A DNA stretch of 64,000 bases from Alcanivorax sp. S6407. Its GTDB lineage: Bacteria > Pseudomonadota > Gammaproteobacteria > Pseudomonadales > Alcanivoracaceae. Positions within the stretch are counted from its first letter, which is position 1; every line of letters begins with the position of its first letter. The stretch is from positions 58,271 through 122,270 of the forward strand of contig NZ_JALKBH010000006.1 of NCBI RefSeq assembly GCF_023016115.1, given 5' to 3'. Position numbers and translations under genes: made by a program. Shown here piece after piece: positions 18,312 to 27,253 of this stretch. A model generated the notes under the pieces. The model saw only the letters and a program-made list of their open reading frames with translations, was not told the origin of the DNA and did not search any database.

Positions 18312-19055
18312 ATGATCAAAGATAATGTTGTCATCATCACTGGCGCGTCCGCCGGTATCGGTGAAGCCACCGCCAAGCTGCTGGCCAGCAAGGGTGCCAA
18401 GGTGGTACTGGGTGCCCGTCGTGAAGACCACCTGAAACGGATCACCGATGACATTACCGCAGCCGGTGGTCAGGCGGTGTATCAGGTGCTGGACGTCACC
18501 GTGCAGGACGATAACGATCGCATCGTGCAGCTGGCCAAGGACACCTTCGGTGGCGTGGATTCCATTTTTCTCAACGCGGGCCTGATGCCCAGCTCGCCGC
18601 TGTCTGCCATGAAGACGGATGAATGGCATCGTATGGTGGATGTGAATATCAAGGGTGTGCTCAACGGTGTGGCGGCGGTGTTGCCCACCTTTGTGGAACA
18701 GAAATCCGGCCACGTGCTGGCGGTGTCCTCGGTGGCGGGTTTGAAGGCCTACCCCGGTGGCGCGGTGTATGGCGGCACCAAGTGGTTTGTCCGTGACTTC
18801 ATGGAAGTACTGCGCATGGAATCCGCACTGGAAGGCACCAACATTCGTACCGCCACCCTGTACCCGGCCGCCATCAATACTGAACTGCTTACCACCATGA
18901 CAGACAAGGCATCCCGTGAGCAGATGGAAGGCCTGTATGACACCTATGGCATTGCGCCGGAGCGCATCGCTGACGTGGTGGCCTTCGCCATGGATCTGCC
19001 CGACGATACTACGGTGAATGAATTCACCGTAGGTCCGGCCAATCAGCCCTGGTAA
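18312..19055 (+). CDS. SDR family oxidoreductase
   Basis: A 247-residue classical SDR. The cofactor loop is TGASAGIGE near residues 10-18, then NAGLMP, catalytic Ser in AVSSVAG and YGGTK as the YxxxK. No signal peptide is present, so it is cytosolic, unlike its three upstream neighbours. Strong similarity in pattern to YdfG/serine-3-dehydrogenase-like SDRs is apparent (NADP-dependent, broad substrates). AGGAGA precedes the ATG. A 78-bp gap follows the hydrolase gene, so it may have its own promoter or be read through. It is probably the reductase of the LysR-controlled cluster. Confidence 0.88.
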   Translation: MIKDNVVIITGASAGIGEATAKLLASKGAKVVLGARREDHLKRITDDITAAGGQAVYQVLDVTVQDDNDRIVQLAKDTFGGVDSIFLNAGLMPSSPLSAMKTDEWHRMVDVNIKGVLNGVAAVLPTFVEQKSGHVLAVSSVAGLKAYPGGAVYGGTKWFVRDFMEVLRMESALEGTNIRTATLYPAAINTELLTTMTDKASREQMEGLYDTYGIAPERIADVVAFAMDLPDDTTVNEFTVGPANQPW

Positions 19056-19074
19056 GTCGGCAGTTTAATGGTTT

Positions 19075-19215
19075 GTAGGAGCTTGCCTGCAAGCGAAAAC
19101 AGTTACGAGTTGCGAGAAGCGAGTTTCGAAAGGCAAAACCTTCAAAGCACTCCGATCAGGTTTTCGCTACTCGAAACTCGCTTCTCAGTGACTCGCGTTC
19201 AGGCATGCCCTGACG
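19075..19215 (-). repeat. Inverted copy of the GAGTNNC heptad repeat
   Basis: GTAGGAGCTTGCCTGCAAGC leads into heptads GTTACGA-GTTGCGA-GAAGCGA-GTTTCGA. Next comes the reverse complement of the core found at 14.06 and 19.72 kb, and then GAAACTC-GCTTCTC. With the direct copy at 19689-19866 it brackets the second cupin gene in inverted orientation. Confidence 0.8.
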
Positions 19216-19278
19216 AGCACGGGCGCATCCACCGTGTCGTCATCTACCCGTTGATTTTTTCAAACAAGGAGCGTCGCC

Positions 19279-19680
19279 ATGATTCATCAAAAGAACGGTT
19301 CACTACCTTCCGTACAAGGGCCCGCGGACTGGTTCACCGGGCGCGTGCGTATCGATCCGATTCATATGCAGGCGCAGGAGCCGTCACGATTGACGGCGGC
19401 GCTGGTCACGTTTGAGCCGGGATCGCGCACTAACTGGCATACCCATCCGCTTGGTCAGCTGTTGATCGTGACGGCGGGAAAAGGCTGGACCCAGTGTGAG
19501 CACGGCGAGCGCGTGGAAGTGAATGCCGGTGACAGTATCTGGTGCCCGCCGGGACACAAGCACTGGCATGGCGCTACCAGTGACACCGCCATGAGCCATA
19601 TCGCCGTGACAGAGATGTTCAATGGCAGCAACGTGGACTGGCTGGAGCCGGTCACCGACGCGCAGTATCTGGGCGAATGA
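19279..19680 (+). CDS. Cytosolic cupin domain protein
   Basis: A 133-residue single-domain cupin with no signal peptide. Motif 1 is [18 protein letters not shown] and motif 2 is [18 protein letters not shown], giving the same His set as the exported cupin at 15882, of which it looks like an unexported paralogue. AAGGAG lies before the ATG. The gene sits alone between two inverted copies of the GAGTNNC heptad repeat, so it has probably been duplicated or moved as a unit. It may serve the same substrate class inside the cell. Confidence 0.88.
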   Translation: MIHQKNGSLPSVQGPADWFTGRVRIDPIHMQAQEPSRLTAALVTFEPGSRTNWHTHPLGQLLIVTAGKGWTQCEHGERVEVNAGDSIWCPPGHKHWHGATSDTAMSHIAVTEMFNGSNVDWLEPVTDAQYLGE

Positions 19681-19688
19681 GGTGGATA

Positions 19689-19866
19689 GTTACGAGAAGC
19701 GAGTTTCGAGTAGCGAAAACCTGATCGGAGTGCTTTGAAGGTTTTGCCTTTCGAAACTCGCTTCTCGCAACTCGTAACTTTTTCCTGATCGCCTGCAGGC
19801 TGGTTATTCGCTGCGCTCACCCCTTCGGGGCCGCACTGCGTGCGTTACTCCGCTGCGCTACGTTCC
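19689..19866 (+). repeat. Copy 2 of the ~175-bp direct repeat
   Basis: Heptads GTTACGA-GAAGCGA-GTTTCGA, the core CCTGATCGGAGTGCTTTGAA, inverted heptads GAAACTC-GCTTCTC-GCAACTC, then a tail at 19795-19866 identical to 14139-14210. It is in the same orientation as copy 1. Confidence 0.85.
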
Positions 19867-19946
19867 AACGGTGCGTTGGGGCCCTGCTATCGCCATGGTG
19901 AGGAAATCCCTACACTGGGCTGATCACTGATTGATCAGGACCCAGC

Positions 19947-21281
19947 ATGACTCCATCCGCTCCGACGCCCCGTGCCTGGCCGCTACTTCCCTTGCTGTTT
20001 TTTCTCGCCGTGTTCCTCGGCAGTGGCCTGTACTACACCTCCACGGGTACCGAGTTCGCCTTTTACCAGATCAAGGCGCCGGTGGTGGCCATGGCGGCGA
20101 TTGTGCTGGCCATGATTCTGGCGCGGCTGGCCGGGCAGCATCTCAATAGCAGCGTGGAGCGGCTGCTTGCCGGTATTGGCCATTCCAACATCATCCTCAT
20201 GTGTCTGGTGTTCCTGCTCGCGGGCGCTTTCGCCAGTGTCAGCGACAGTATTGGCAGTGTGGAGGCCACGGTGCAGCTGGGGCTGCGCATTATTCCCGCC
20301 GAATGGGTGCTGCCGGCACTGTTCCTGATTTCAGCGTTTATCGCCACGGCCATGGGCACCTCCATGGGTACCATCGCGGCGACCGCACCGATTGCGGTGG
20401 GCTTTGCAGCCGCCACCGGTCTGTCCCTGCCCATGGCGCTGGGTGCAGTGGTGGGCGGGGCCATGTTCGGTGACAACCTGTCGATGATTCCCGACACCAC
20501 CATCGCCGCCACCCGCAGTCAGGGGGTATCCCTGAAAGACAAGTTCCGGGTGAATATCTGGATTGCCCTGCCGGCAGCGTTGCTGACCCTGGTGGTACTG
20601 GTGATGGCCGGTGGCAGTGAACATGCGGTGGAGCACAAGCCGTTCGAGTTTGTTCGCGTGGTCCCTTACCTGCTGGTGTTCGGGCTGGCCCTGAGTGGCC
20701 TGAATGTATTGGCGGTGTTGATCATCGGCATTCTTGTGGCCGGTATTACCGGCATGGTGGTTCAACCGGAGTATGGGCTGGCGGAAATCAACGGGGCGGT
20801 CTGGAAAGGTTATGAAGGCATGTTTGAAATCATGCTGCTGTCCATGCTGATCGGTGGCTTGTCGCAACTGATGACGGATCAGGGCGGCACAGCCTGGGTA
20901 ATCGAACGCATCCATGGCCTGACACGGCTGCTGAAGTTGCCACTGCAGAAAGCCGGCGAAGTGGGTATTGCCCTGCTGGTGGTGTTTGCCAATGTGTTTG
21001 TGGCCAACAACACGGTGGCCATTGTGCTCACCGGCGAGATGGCCCGTGACATTGCCGATGATCATGGTGTCGACTTGCGCCGCTCAGCCAGTGTGCTGGA
21101 TATCTTTTCCTGTGTGGTACAGGGGCTGATTCCTTATGGTGCCCAGGTGCTGCTGGCCTGCTCCATTGCCTCAATTTCGCCGCTGGCATTGATTGGCAGC
21201 ATTCACTACTGCTGGTTACTGGCCCTGGCGGGTATCGTTGCCATTCTTTTCAATCGGCCCAGGTTACGGGCGCCTGCCTGA
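19947..21281 (+). CDS. Na+/H+ antiporter, NhaC family
   Basis: A 444-residue inner-membrane protein with about 11-12 hydrophobic segments. The NhaC-type signature GDNLSMIPDTTIAATRSQGV is present near residue 175, together with TSMGTIAATAPIAVGFA just before it. NhaC-family carriers exchange Na+ for H+ or, in relatives such as MleN, malate/lactate and ions, so organic-acid exchange cannot be excluded. It stands alone, between a repeat and a phospholipase D gene on the same strand. Sodium homeostasis suits a marine host. Confidence 0.88.
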   Translation: MTPSAPTPRAWPLLPLLFFLAVFLGSGLYYTSTGTEFAFYQIKAPVVAMAAIVLAMILARLAGQHLNSSVERLLAGIGHSNIILMCLVFLLAGAFASVSDSIGSVEATVQLGLRIIPAEWVLPALFLISAFIATAMGTSMGTIAATAPIAVGFAAATGLSLPMALGAVVGGAMFGDNLSMIPDTTIAATRSQGVSLKDKFRVNIWIALPAALLTLVVLVMAGGSEHAVEHKPFEFVRVVPYLLVFGLALSGLNVLAVLIIGILVAGITGMVVQPEYGLAEINGAVWKGYEGMFEIMLLSMLIGGLSQLMTDQGGTAWVIERIHGLTRLLKLPLQKAGEVGIALLVVFANVFVANNTVAIVLTGEMARDIADDHGVDLRRSASVLDIFSCVVQGLIPYGAQVLLACSIASISPLALIGSIHYCWLLALAGIVAILFNRPRLRAPA

Positions 21282-21383
21282 TGCCATTCGCACAGCTTGA
21301 GCCGGGCCGCGGTTTGCTGCATGGTGAGGCGTTGAAGTGTGCAAAGGTGAACGGTTAGTGATGCCTGAAATTCTGGAGGGGTT

Positions 21384-22772
21384 GTGGAATCCCTGACTGC
21401 CCCCCTTTCTTCCCTGTCCCTGGTTGCGGACAGTGATCAGGCCTTTACCTTGCGTGTCACTCTGGCGCGCCTCGCCACCCGTACCCTGGATGTGCAGTAT
21501 TACATCTGGGATGACGACACCACTGGCAAATTGCTGATCTACCGGGTGCTGGAAGCGGCGCGGCGAGGAGTGAAGGTGCGCATGCTGCTGGACCATGCCA
21601 ACCAGCTCGGCCGCGATGTGAAATGGGCGGCGCTGGATGCCCACCCCAATATCGAAGTGCGCTTGTTCAATCCCTTCCATGGCCGCTTCAAGCATTTTCA
21701 CCAGTGGTTGTACCATGCACCGCTGCTCAATCATCGCATGCACAACAAGGCCTGGATTGCCGATGGCGAACGTTGCCTGGTGGGTGGCCGCAATATTTCC
21801 GACCACTACTTCGGGGTAAACCCGGCCAGCAACTTCCGCGATCTGGACTGGTTTGCCAGCGGGCCCATCGTGGCGGATACACGGGATGCCTTTGAAAACT
21901 ACTGGCACAGTGACCTGGCGATGCCGCTGAAAACCCTGCGCCGTTATCGTCCCCGACGAGCTGAACAAATCTGGCAGTGGTTGTCGCGGTGGCGAAGCTC
22001 GCTGAAAAACTACCCCTACCTGTTTCCCCGGCACGAAGCATTCTTTCGCGATTATCTGGCAAAACAGGAAGCCCTGTGTGAAAAAGCGCCGGCGGTACTG
22101 TTGTTCGATAGCCCGGAAAAAGCCTCCGGCGCGAAACAGTCGATGATGGGGGAGCAGCTGGCTCGTCTGCTGGATCGCGAGGATCACCATGAGCTGCTGC
22201 TGGAGGCGAGCTACTTTATTCCCGGTGATGATTTTGTCTCCGCACTGGCACGTCTCAAACAGCGGGGAGGCCGTGCCGCGGTGCTCACTAACAGCCTGGC
22301 GACCAATGACATTATTCCTGCCCACGCCGGTTATGCCCCCTACCGGCAAGCCCTGATTGAGAGCGGAGTGGAATTGCATGAGCTTCAGCCTCATGCCCAT
22401 GCCATGAGACGGCAGATCCGCTTGTTTCGCGGCCGCTCACTGGCCAGTCTGCATACCAAGGCCATGGTACTGGACCGACGGGAAATTTTTATTGGTTCGT
22501 TTAATATGGATCCTCGCTCCCTGCATCTGAATACGGAGATGGGGTACTACGTGGTGTCGGAGACGCTCGGCAAACAGGTGGCAGAATTTATTGAAGAAGG
22601 ACTATCGCCAATCAATAGTTATCGACTGGAAATGGATGGCAATCGATTACGTTGGGGCGGTGTGGATGAAGCGGGAACACCGGTGCTGTTAAGTCACGAA
22701 CCTCGTGCCAGTCTTGCCCGAAGGGTGTTGGCGGCGATTCTGTCACGACTGCCTATCGCGCGATTTTTTTAA
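21384..22772 (+). CDS. Phospholipase D family protein (cardiolipin synthase-like)
   Basis: The 462-residue protein has two HKD motifs, HNKAWIAD (His120, Lys122, Asp127, followed by GGRN) and HTKAMVLD (His357, Lys359, Asp364, followed by GSFNMD). Both halves of the PLD active site are intact. The layout matches the cardiolipin synthase C (ClsC/YmdC)-like group, soluble or peripherally bound, rather than ClsA with N-terminal helices. Phosphatidyl transfer to make cardiolipin, or phosphodiester hydrolysis, is expected. The start is GTG after GGAGGGG. No partner YmdB-like gene is adjacent. It ends right before a GCTACAA heptad array. Confidence 0.88.
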   Translation: MESLTAPLSSLSLVADSDQAFTLRVTLARLATRTLDVQYYIWDDDTTGKLLIYRVLEAARRGVKVRMLLDHANQLGRDVKWAALDAHPNIEVRLFNPFHGRFKHFHQWLYHAPLLNHRMHNKAWIADGERCLVGGRNISDHYFGVNPASNFRDLDWFASGPIVADTRDAFENYWHSDLAMPLKTLRRYRPRRAEQIWQWLSRWRSSLKNYPYLFPRHEAFFRDYLAKQEALCEKAPAVLLFDSPEKASGAKQSMMGEQLARLLDREDHHELLLEASYFIPGDDFVSALARLKQRGGRAAVLTNSLATNDIIPAHAGYAPYRQALIESGVELHELQPHAHAMRRQIRLFRGRSLASLHTKAMVLDRREIFIGSFNMDPRSLHLNTEMGYYVVSETLGKQVAEFIEEGLSPINSYRLEMDGNRLRWGGVDEAGTPVLLSHEPRASLARRVLAAILSRLPIARFF

Positions 22773-22780
22773 GAGGATTC

Positions 22781-23015
22781 GCTACAAGCTACAAGCTACA
22801 AGCTACAAGCTACAAGCTACAAGCTACAAGCTACAAGCTACGCTTGGTTGGATTAGGGAAGGACGGAAAGTTCCCGAGATTCTACGAAGCCGCTGTAGGA
22901 ACCGGAGTGCAACGGAGGTAACAGCCGAAGGCTGGCCCGAAGGGTGAGCGCAGCGAATAACTTGCCTGCTCGCGATCCGAGCCTAAGCGAGGTAAGAATC
23001 CCAGAGGCGTTTTCA
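22781..23015 (+). repeat. Composite repeat with GCTACAA heptad array
   Basis: About 8.7 tandem GCTACAA units fill 22781-22841. They are followed by CGCTTGGTTGG, AAGTTCCCGAG, TTCTACGAAG, CTGTAGG, a GAATAACTTGCCTGC module and CGATCCGAGCCTAAGCGAGG near 22977-22996. The same order of words occurs at 36.96 and 54.03 kb. It occupies most of the 327-bp gap before the thioesterase gene. Confidence 0.8.
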
Positions 23016-23099
23016 TTCTTTTTTAGAAGATCACCAGTTATTCGTTTCGCTCAACGGTATCGCCCGAAGGCCGATCAGGTAATTGAACCAGAGGATATG

Positions 23100-23540
23100 A
23101 TGAGTAACCCATTCTGTTTTCGTTTCCGCGTTCGCTACAACGAGTGCGATGCCCAGAAAGTGGTTTTCAATGCCCGCTATGGTGATTACGTGGATATTGC
23201 CATGACAGAATTTTTTCGTGCATTGGGCTGTGACTACAGCAGTATTCTGGCGCAGGGACTGGATAACCAGGTGGTGAAGCTGAGCACGGAATGGCAATCG
23301 TCTGCGCGTTTTGATGATGTGCTTGAGGTATTCGTATCAGCCGAGCATATCGGCAATACCTCCTTCGCCCTGAAGGCAGATATTCGCCATGCGGATGAAG
23401 CGAGAGCGATCGCAACCTCGCAAGCTGTCTACGTGATGATGACCACGGAACCGTTCGAAAAAACCCCGGTACCGGACTGGCTTCGCGAGAAGCTGCAGGC
23501 CGGCGCCCCGGGGCAGATTATTGATCAGAGTGGGCGATAG
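23100..23540 (+). CDS. Acyl-CoA thioesterase, 4HBT hotdog family
   Basis: An approximately 146-residue single-hotdog protein of the 4-hydroxybenzoyl-CoA thioesterase type. The active-site loop YNECDAQKVVFNARYGDYVD carries the conserved Asp and aromatic context. The expected activity is hydrolysis of acyl-CoA esters in the cytosol. The open frame starts much earlier inside the repeat, but Met 23100 has GAGG just upstream and the family begins right here (FCFRFRVRYNECD). It is convergent with the quinone reductase, with a hairpin element between them. Confidence 0.88.
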   Translation: MSNPFCFRFRVRYNECDAQKVVFNARYGDYVDIAMTEFFRALGCDYSSILAQGLDNQVVKLSTEWQSSARFDDVLEVFVSAEHIGNTSFALKADIRHADEARAIATSQAVYVMMTTEPFEKTPVPDWLREKLQAGAPGQIIDQSGR

Positions 23541-23544
23541 AAAC

Positions 23545-23695
23545 CGCTGCAAGGCACAAGCTACAAGGTGCGGTCAGGTTTTTTGCGTTTTTAAATTCCG
23601 CACCCGCGTCCAGCCATTAAGCGCGGGTGAAGCATAAAAGCAACAACCCATCATCCGTCGCGCTGTAGCTTGAGGCTTGCAGCTTGCGATTTTCA
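23545..23695. repeat. Hairpin element between convergent genes (CAAGCTACAAG arms)
   Basis: The left arm GGCACAAGCTACAAG (about 23561-23575) faces a right arm GTAGCTTGAGGCTTGCAGC (about 23665-23683). Between them is a perfect hairpin, CACCCGCG (23601-23608) with CGCGGGTG (23622-23629). It lies between two convergent genes and may end transcription both ways. Confidence 0.65.
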
Positions 23696-23698
23696 AAC

Positions 23699-24679
23699 TC
23701 AGTCGGCGGTTACTTCCAGCACCACCTTGCCCTTGGCCGTCCGAGAGGTCAGCGCCGCCAGGGCCTGCTCATATTCCTCGAACTTGAACACCTGGCTGAT
23801 GCGCGGCTTGATCTTGCCCTGGCCGAACAGCTGTAACAGTTCCATGATGTTCTGGATGTTGGCCTGCGGTTCCTGCTGGGTGAAGGCGCCCCAGAATACG
23901 CCGACGATGGAGCAACCTTTGAGCAGCGCCAGGTTGGCGGGGATTTTCGGGATGTCGCCGGCAGCGAAACCGACGATCAGCAGTCGGCCGTTCCAGGCCA
24001 TGTTACGTAGCGCCGCTTCGGTAAACTTGTCTCCCACTGGATCGTAGATCACGTCCACGCCTTTCGGGTAACGCTGCTTGAGGGCGTCCTTGAGGTCTTC
24101 TTCGGCATAGTTGATCAGATCGTCGGCACCGGCTTCTTTGGCCACGGCCAGCTTGTCGGCACTGCTGGCGGCGGCAATCACGGTGGCGCCCATGGCCTTA
24201 CCCAGTTCCACAGCAGCGAGGCCCACGCCGCCACTGGCGCCCAGCACCAGCAGGGTTTCTCCGGGCTGGATATTGGCGCGCTGCTTGAGGGCGTGGTAGC
24301 TGGTGCCGTAGACCATGGAGAAGGCGGCGGCAGTGTGATCGTCCATGCCGTCAGGCACCGGGATCAGATTGCTTTCCGGGGCCAGAATTTCTTCTGCAAA
24401 GGCGCCATAGCCGGTCAGGCCCATGACGCGCTGACCAGGTTGGTAGCGGGTCACGCCTTCACCAACGGCGATCACTTCACCGGCCATTTCCCCACCCGGT
24501 GAAAACGGCAGCTCCGGTTTGATCTGGTACTTGCCCTCGATGATCAGGGTGTCCGGAAAATTCAGCCCCGCGGCTTTCACCTTGATCTTCACCTGGCCCT
24601 TGCCCGGTTCGGGGGAAGCAATGTCTTCAATTACCAGCTTGTCCGCCGGTCCCAGTTCCTTGCACAAAATCGCACGCAT
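23699..24679 (-). CDS. NADPH:quinone oxidoreductase, zinc-independent MDR family
   Basis: A 326-residue medium-chain reductase. The N-terminal GroES-like half contains GLNFPDTLIIEG and PGGEMAGEV; the Rossmann half has LGASGGVGLAAVELGKAMGA near residues 145-164. Zinc-ligand cysteines of alcohol dehydrogenases are absent, as in QOR/zeta-crystallin-like enzymes. One-electron or hydride reduction of quinones or enoyl compounds with NADPH is expected. It is a common redox gene and gives little pathway information here. The downstream side is the CAAGCTACAAG hairpin; the upstream side begins the GCTACGA array. Confidence 0.9.
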   Translation of the reverse strand: MRAILCKELGPADKLVIEDIASPEPGKGQVKIKVKAAGLNFPDTLIIEGKYQIKPELPFSPGGEMAGEVIAVGEGVTRYQPGQRVMGLTGYGAFAEEILAPESNLIPVPDGMDDHTAAAFSMVYGTSYHALKQRANIQPGETLLVLGASGGVGLAAVELGKAMGATVIAAASSADKLAVAKEAGADDLINYAEEDLKDALKQRYPKGVDVIYDPVGDKFTEAALRNMAWNGRLLIVGFAAGDIPKIPANLALLKGCSIVGVFWGAFTQQEPQANIQNIMELLQLFGQGKIKPRISQVFKFEEYEQALAALTSRTAKGKVVLEVTAD

Positions 24680-24782
24680 GCGTCGCTCTCCCGGAAATCG
24701 TTTTTATAGAAAGGGAACGCTAACGCTGATGGAGGGAATAGACAAATGCAGGGGATGGATGGGGGAGGATGAAGGGGAATAA

Positions 24783-24982
24783 TAGCTACGAGCTACGAGC
24801 TACGAGCTACGAGCTACGAGCTACGAGCTATGAGGGGCAAGCTACAAGCCTCAAGCTGCAACGCGGATCAGGTCGGCAGGTTTTGAGTGGCCGTGCCCGC
24901 GTTCCCTGGTAATGGCGCGGGCACTGAGGCGCAGAACAGGAAAACCGGTCTCGCGCCTTGTAGCTTGTGGCTTGCAGCTGCT
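24783..24982. repeat. Composite hairpin element with GCTACGA heptads
   Basis: Six or more GCTACGA units at 24785-24832 lead to a CAAGCTACAAGCCTCAAGC arm. A perfect hairpin follows, GTGCCCGCG (24893-24901) with CGCGGGCAC (24916-24924). The inverted arm CCTTGTAGCTTGTGGCTTGC is near 24956-24975. The same core hairpin occurs at 61.24 kb inside entirely different arms. Confidence 0.8.
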
Positions 24983-24984
24983 TT

Positions 24985-25830
24985 TCAGCCGTTCTTCTCG
25001 ATATGCGCCAGTACGTTGGCGAGGCGGTCGACGAGGATCTTGTTGATGCTCTTTTCCAGTACCCGGCCCAGTTCGTCGCTAACCACGGCATCGGCCAGGG
25101 GGCGGATGCGAGTGATGAAGTCGGCCAGCTTGGGTACGTCTTCGCCTTCCGGGAGGGCGTCGTCACCGTACTTTTCGTCTACCAGGTGATGGATGATCAT
25201 GCCGATGAAGCGCTCGGCCAGTTTATCCACTTCCTCGCGGACCAGGGTCACGTGGGTGAGCACCGCATCCAGCGGCACGCCCGCTTCGCTGAGTTCCTTG
25301 CCGGCGTTGTAGACGCGCGGGTAGGGGATACGCAGGCGCATGCCTTCGGGGATGATGTAGCCCAGCTTCACCGCCTTGGTCATCACTTCCGGGGTGATGT
25401 CTTCACCGAAGTCGTCGAGCAGGTTCTGGTAATCCAGGTAGGAAGGCACCACCGGGTTTTGCCAGGTGGTAACCGCCACTTCCAGACCAAGAATGTCGTT
25501 GAGTTCGCGGCCCTGTTCCCAGGCGCTGAGCAGGTCGCGGATATTATTGAGGGTGTAGCCTCGTTCCAGCAGGGCGCCGATGATTTTCAGGCGCGCCAGA
25601 TGCACGTCGGTATAGATGCCAGTGCGGCCGCGTTTTTCCGGGGACGGCAGAATGCCGCGATCCTGGTAGGCGCGCACGTTACGCACTGTCGAGCCGCCCT
25701 CGCGAGCCAGCTCGTCAATGGTGTATTCCTTGTGTTTGCCGGCTTCTGCCGGGGCGTCCTCTGCGTCAGTCTGGGTGTATTTCTTCAGGCTGCGCAGGAT
25801 GGCTGCGGGGTTACGGTCACTGGTTGTCAT
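24985..25830 (-). CDS. MerR family transcriptional regulator
   Basis: A 281-residue regulator. Residues about 1-35 are polar and probably flexible. The MerR winged helix follows at about 36-105 (YTIDELAREGGSTVRNVRAY, then GILPSPEKRGRTGIYTD). The C-terminal ~170 residues are a helical effector domain with no Cys cluster, so it is not a metal sensor of the MerR/CueR type. Multidrug or lipid-type ligands are possible. It reads in the same direction as its neighbours but is isolated from both by repeats, and its target genes are not obvious. Confidence 0.85.
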   Translation of the reverse strand: MTTSDRNPAAILRSLKKYTQTDAEDAPAEAGKHKEYTIDELAREGGSTVRNVRAYQDRGILPSPEKRGRTGIYTDVHLARLKIIGALLERGYTLNNIRDLLSAWEQGRELNDILGLEVAVTTWQNPVVPSYLDYQNLLDDFGEDITPEVMTKAVKLGYIIPEGMRLRIPYPRVYNAGKELSEAGVPLDAVLTHVTLVREEVDKLAERFIGMIIHHLVDEKYGDDALPEGEDVPKLADFITRIRPLADAVVSDELGRVLEKSINKILVDRLANVLAHIEKNG

Positions 25831-25873
25831 GGCTGCGATGATAGCCCGGTTTTTGCACAGGCGCTAGAACGGA

Positions 25874-26244
25874 GCACGCACCATGCAACACGCATCACGC
25901 AACAACGCGGGACAGTCTTGAGTGGGGTGTCTGGGTGTTGGCCGCGCACATGGGGGTGGGTGGAGGGCTGCTCATCAGGGGCTCGCGCTGTAGGAGCTTG
26001 CCTGCAAGCGATCCGAGCCTAAGCGAGGTAAGAGTGTCGAGTTACGAGAAGCGAGTTTCGAAAGGCAAAACCTCAACCCCCGCATCTGGCTGCTGTTTTT
26101 TGATTTTCGAAACTCGTGACTCGTCACTCGCTTCTGGAATCCTTACCTCGCCAGGGCTCGGATCGCCTGCAGGCAGGCTCCTACAGCCGCGTTGTTGGAA
26201 ACGCCCTGCGTAGGGCGGAAATCGGCGTGAGCCGATCTCCGCCG
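25874..26244. repeat. Nested repeat block: ACGCANC heptads, A-word palindrome, GTAGGGCGG hairpin
   Basis: ACGCANC heptads occupy 25874-25910. A nested palindrome follows: outer arms CTGTAGGAGCTTGCCTGCAA (about 25989-26008) and CAGGCAGGCTCCTACAG (about 26170-26186), with inner heptad arms GAGTTAC-GAGAAGC-GAGTTTC and GAAACTC-GTGACTC. It ends with a hairpin, GGCGGAAATCGGC (26214-26226) with GCCGATCTCCGCC (26231-26243). No gene lies in this 423-bp gap. Confidence 0.8.
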
Positions 26245-26253
26245 GTGTCCCGC

Positions 26254-27234
26254 CTACGGGTGCTTCGTCGAGGCGTAGCTGCCGGTGCCCGGTTGGCTGC
26301 TATCCGTCGCGGACTGCCGGTCGGTATTGACCTCGGCGCGTTTGAGCGATGCGCTGGCGGGGGCGCCTTCGATGTGCTGGATGAATTCGCGTACCCAGCC
26401 AGCGGTGGTGTCCGGATGCTGCAGCAGGGGGCCCCAGTGGCCGGTATCCAGCTCCCGTCGCCACAGGCGATCGGTCCACCTGGGCAGATCTTCGAGCATG
26501 TTCGGGCGCACGTAGTTGTCTTGCTGCGCCACCAGCAGCTGAACTGGCACCTTGGTAAAGCGCTCACGGGGCATCATCAGGCGCGGCAGCATGTTGGCAC
26601 GATACAGCTCGATGCCATGCACGCCGTCTTTCAGCTGGCTGGGGCTGGCTTCGGTATGGAGATTCTCGGTGCGCTCGAGCACCCTGGGCCAGGCTTTGGC
26701 GAGACCCGCTTTCCACAGGGTCGGGGCCAGCAATGGCAGTTGGAAGGCCATGATGTACCAGGAGTGGGCCAGCTGGTTGAGTACCGCGACCGGGTTCTGT
26801 TTCAGATTGCCCTTCATCCACTGGCCTACGTGATCCAGGCAGGGGCCGGACAGGGTAGTGTAAGAGGCAATGCGTTCTTCGGCCCCGGGATCGGTGACTG
26901 ATTCCCAGGTCTGGATAGAGCCCCAGTCGTGGGCCACAAGATGGACCTTTTCGCCGGGACAGGTGGCGTCCAGCACGGCGTGCAGGTCGTTACGCAGTTC
27001 GCGCAGCTTGTAGGCGGCGCGCCCTTTGGGGACCGAAGACTGGCCGGCACCGCGCACATCATAGGCCACCACCTTGAAGTCCTGGCTGAGCCGCTCGGCA
27101 ACCTTTTCCCAGACATGGTTGGCATCGGGATAGCCATGAATCAGTACCACGCTGGGGCTCTTGTCTTCGCTCCAGGTTCGTACTGTCAGCTCCACGCCGT
27201 TGCGGGTTACCTTGCTGTCACGCCATTGCACCAT
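26254..27234 (-). CDS. Alpha/beta hydrolase, epoxide-hydrolase-like
   Basis: An approximately 326-residue alpha/beta hydrolase. HGYPD near residue 31 supplies the oxyanion loop. The nucleophile elbow AHDWGS carries Asp, as in epoxide hydrolases and haloalkane dehalogenases, and the terminal His is in DTGHWGPLLQHPD. The cap domain contains SWYIMAFQLPLL and a Tyr-bearing segment (GIELYRANM), which favours epoxide hydrolase. The frame opens at 27333, but Met 27234 has GAGG at good spacing and begins the domain, so it is preferred. It lies 19 bp after the M24-like gene on the same strand, suggesting one transcript. Confidence 0.8.
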   Translation of the reverse strand: MVQWRDSKVTRNGVELTVRTWSEDKSPSVVLIHGYPDANHVWEKVAERLSQDFKVVAYDVRGAGQSSVPKGRAAYKLRELRNDLHAVLDATCPGEKVHLVAHDWGSIQTWESVTDPGAEERIASYTTLSGPCLDHVGQWMKGNLKQNPVAVLNQLAHSWYIMAFQLPLLAPTLWKAGLAKAWPRVLERTENLHTEASPSQLKDGVHGIELYRANMLPRLMMPRERFTKVPVQLLVAQQDNYVRPNMLEDLPRWTDRLWRRELDTGHWGPLLQHPDTTAGWVREFIQHIEGAPASASLKRAEVNTDRQSATDSSQPGTGSYASTKHP

Positions 27235-27253
27235 GCCGGGCCTCGTTGTTCTT

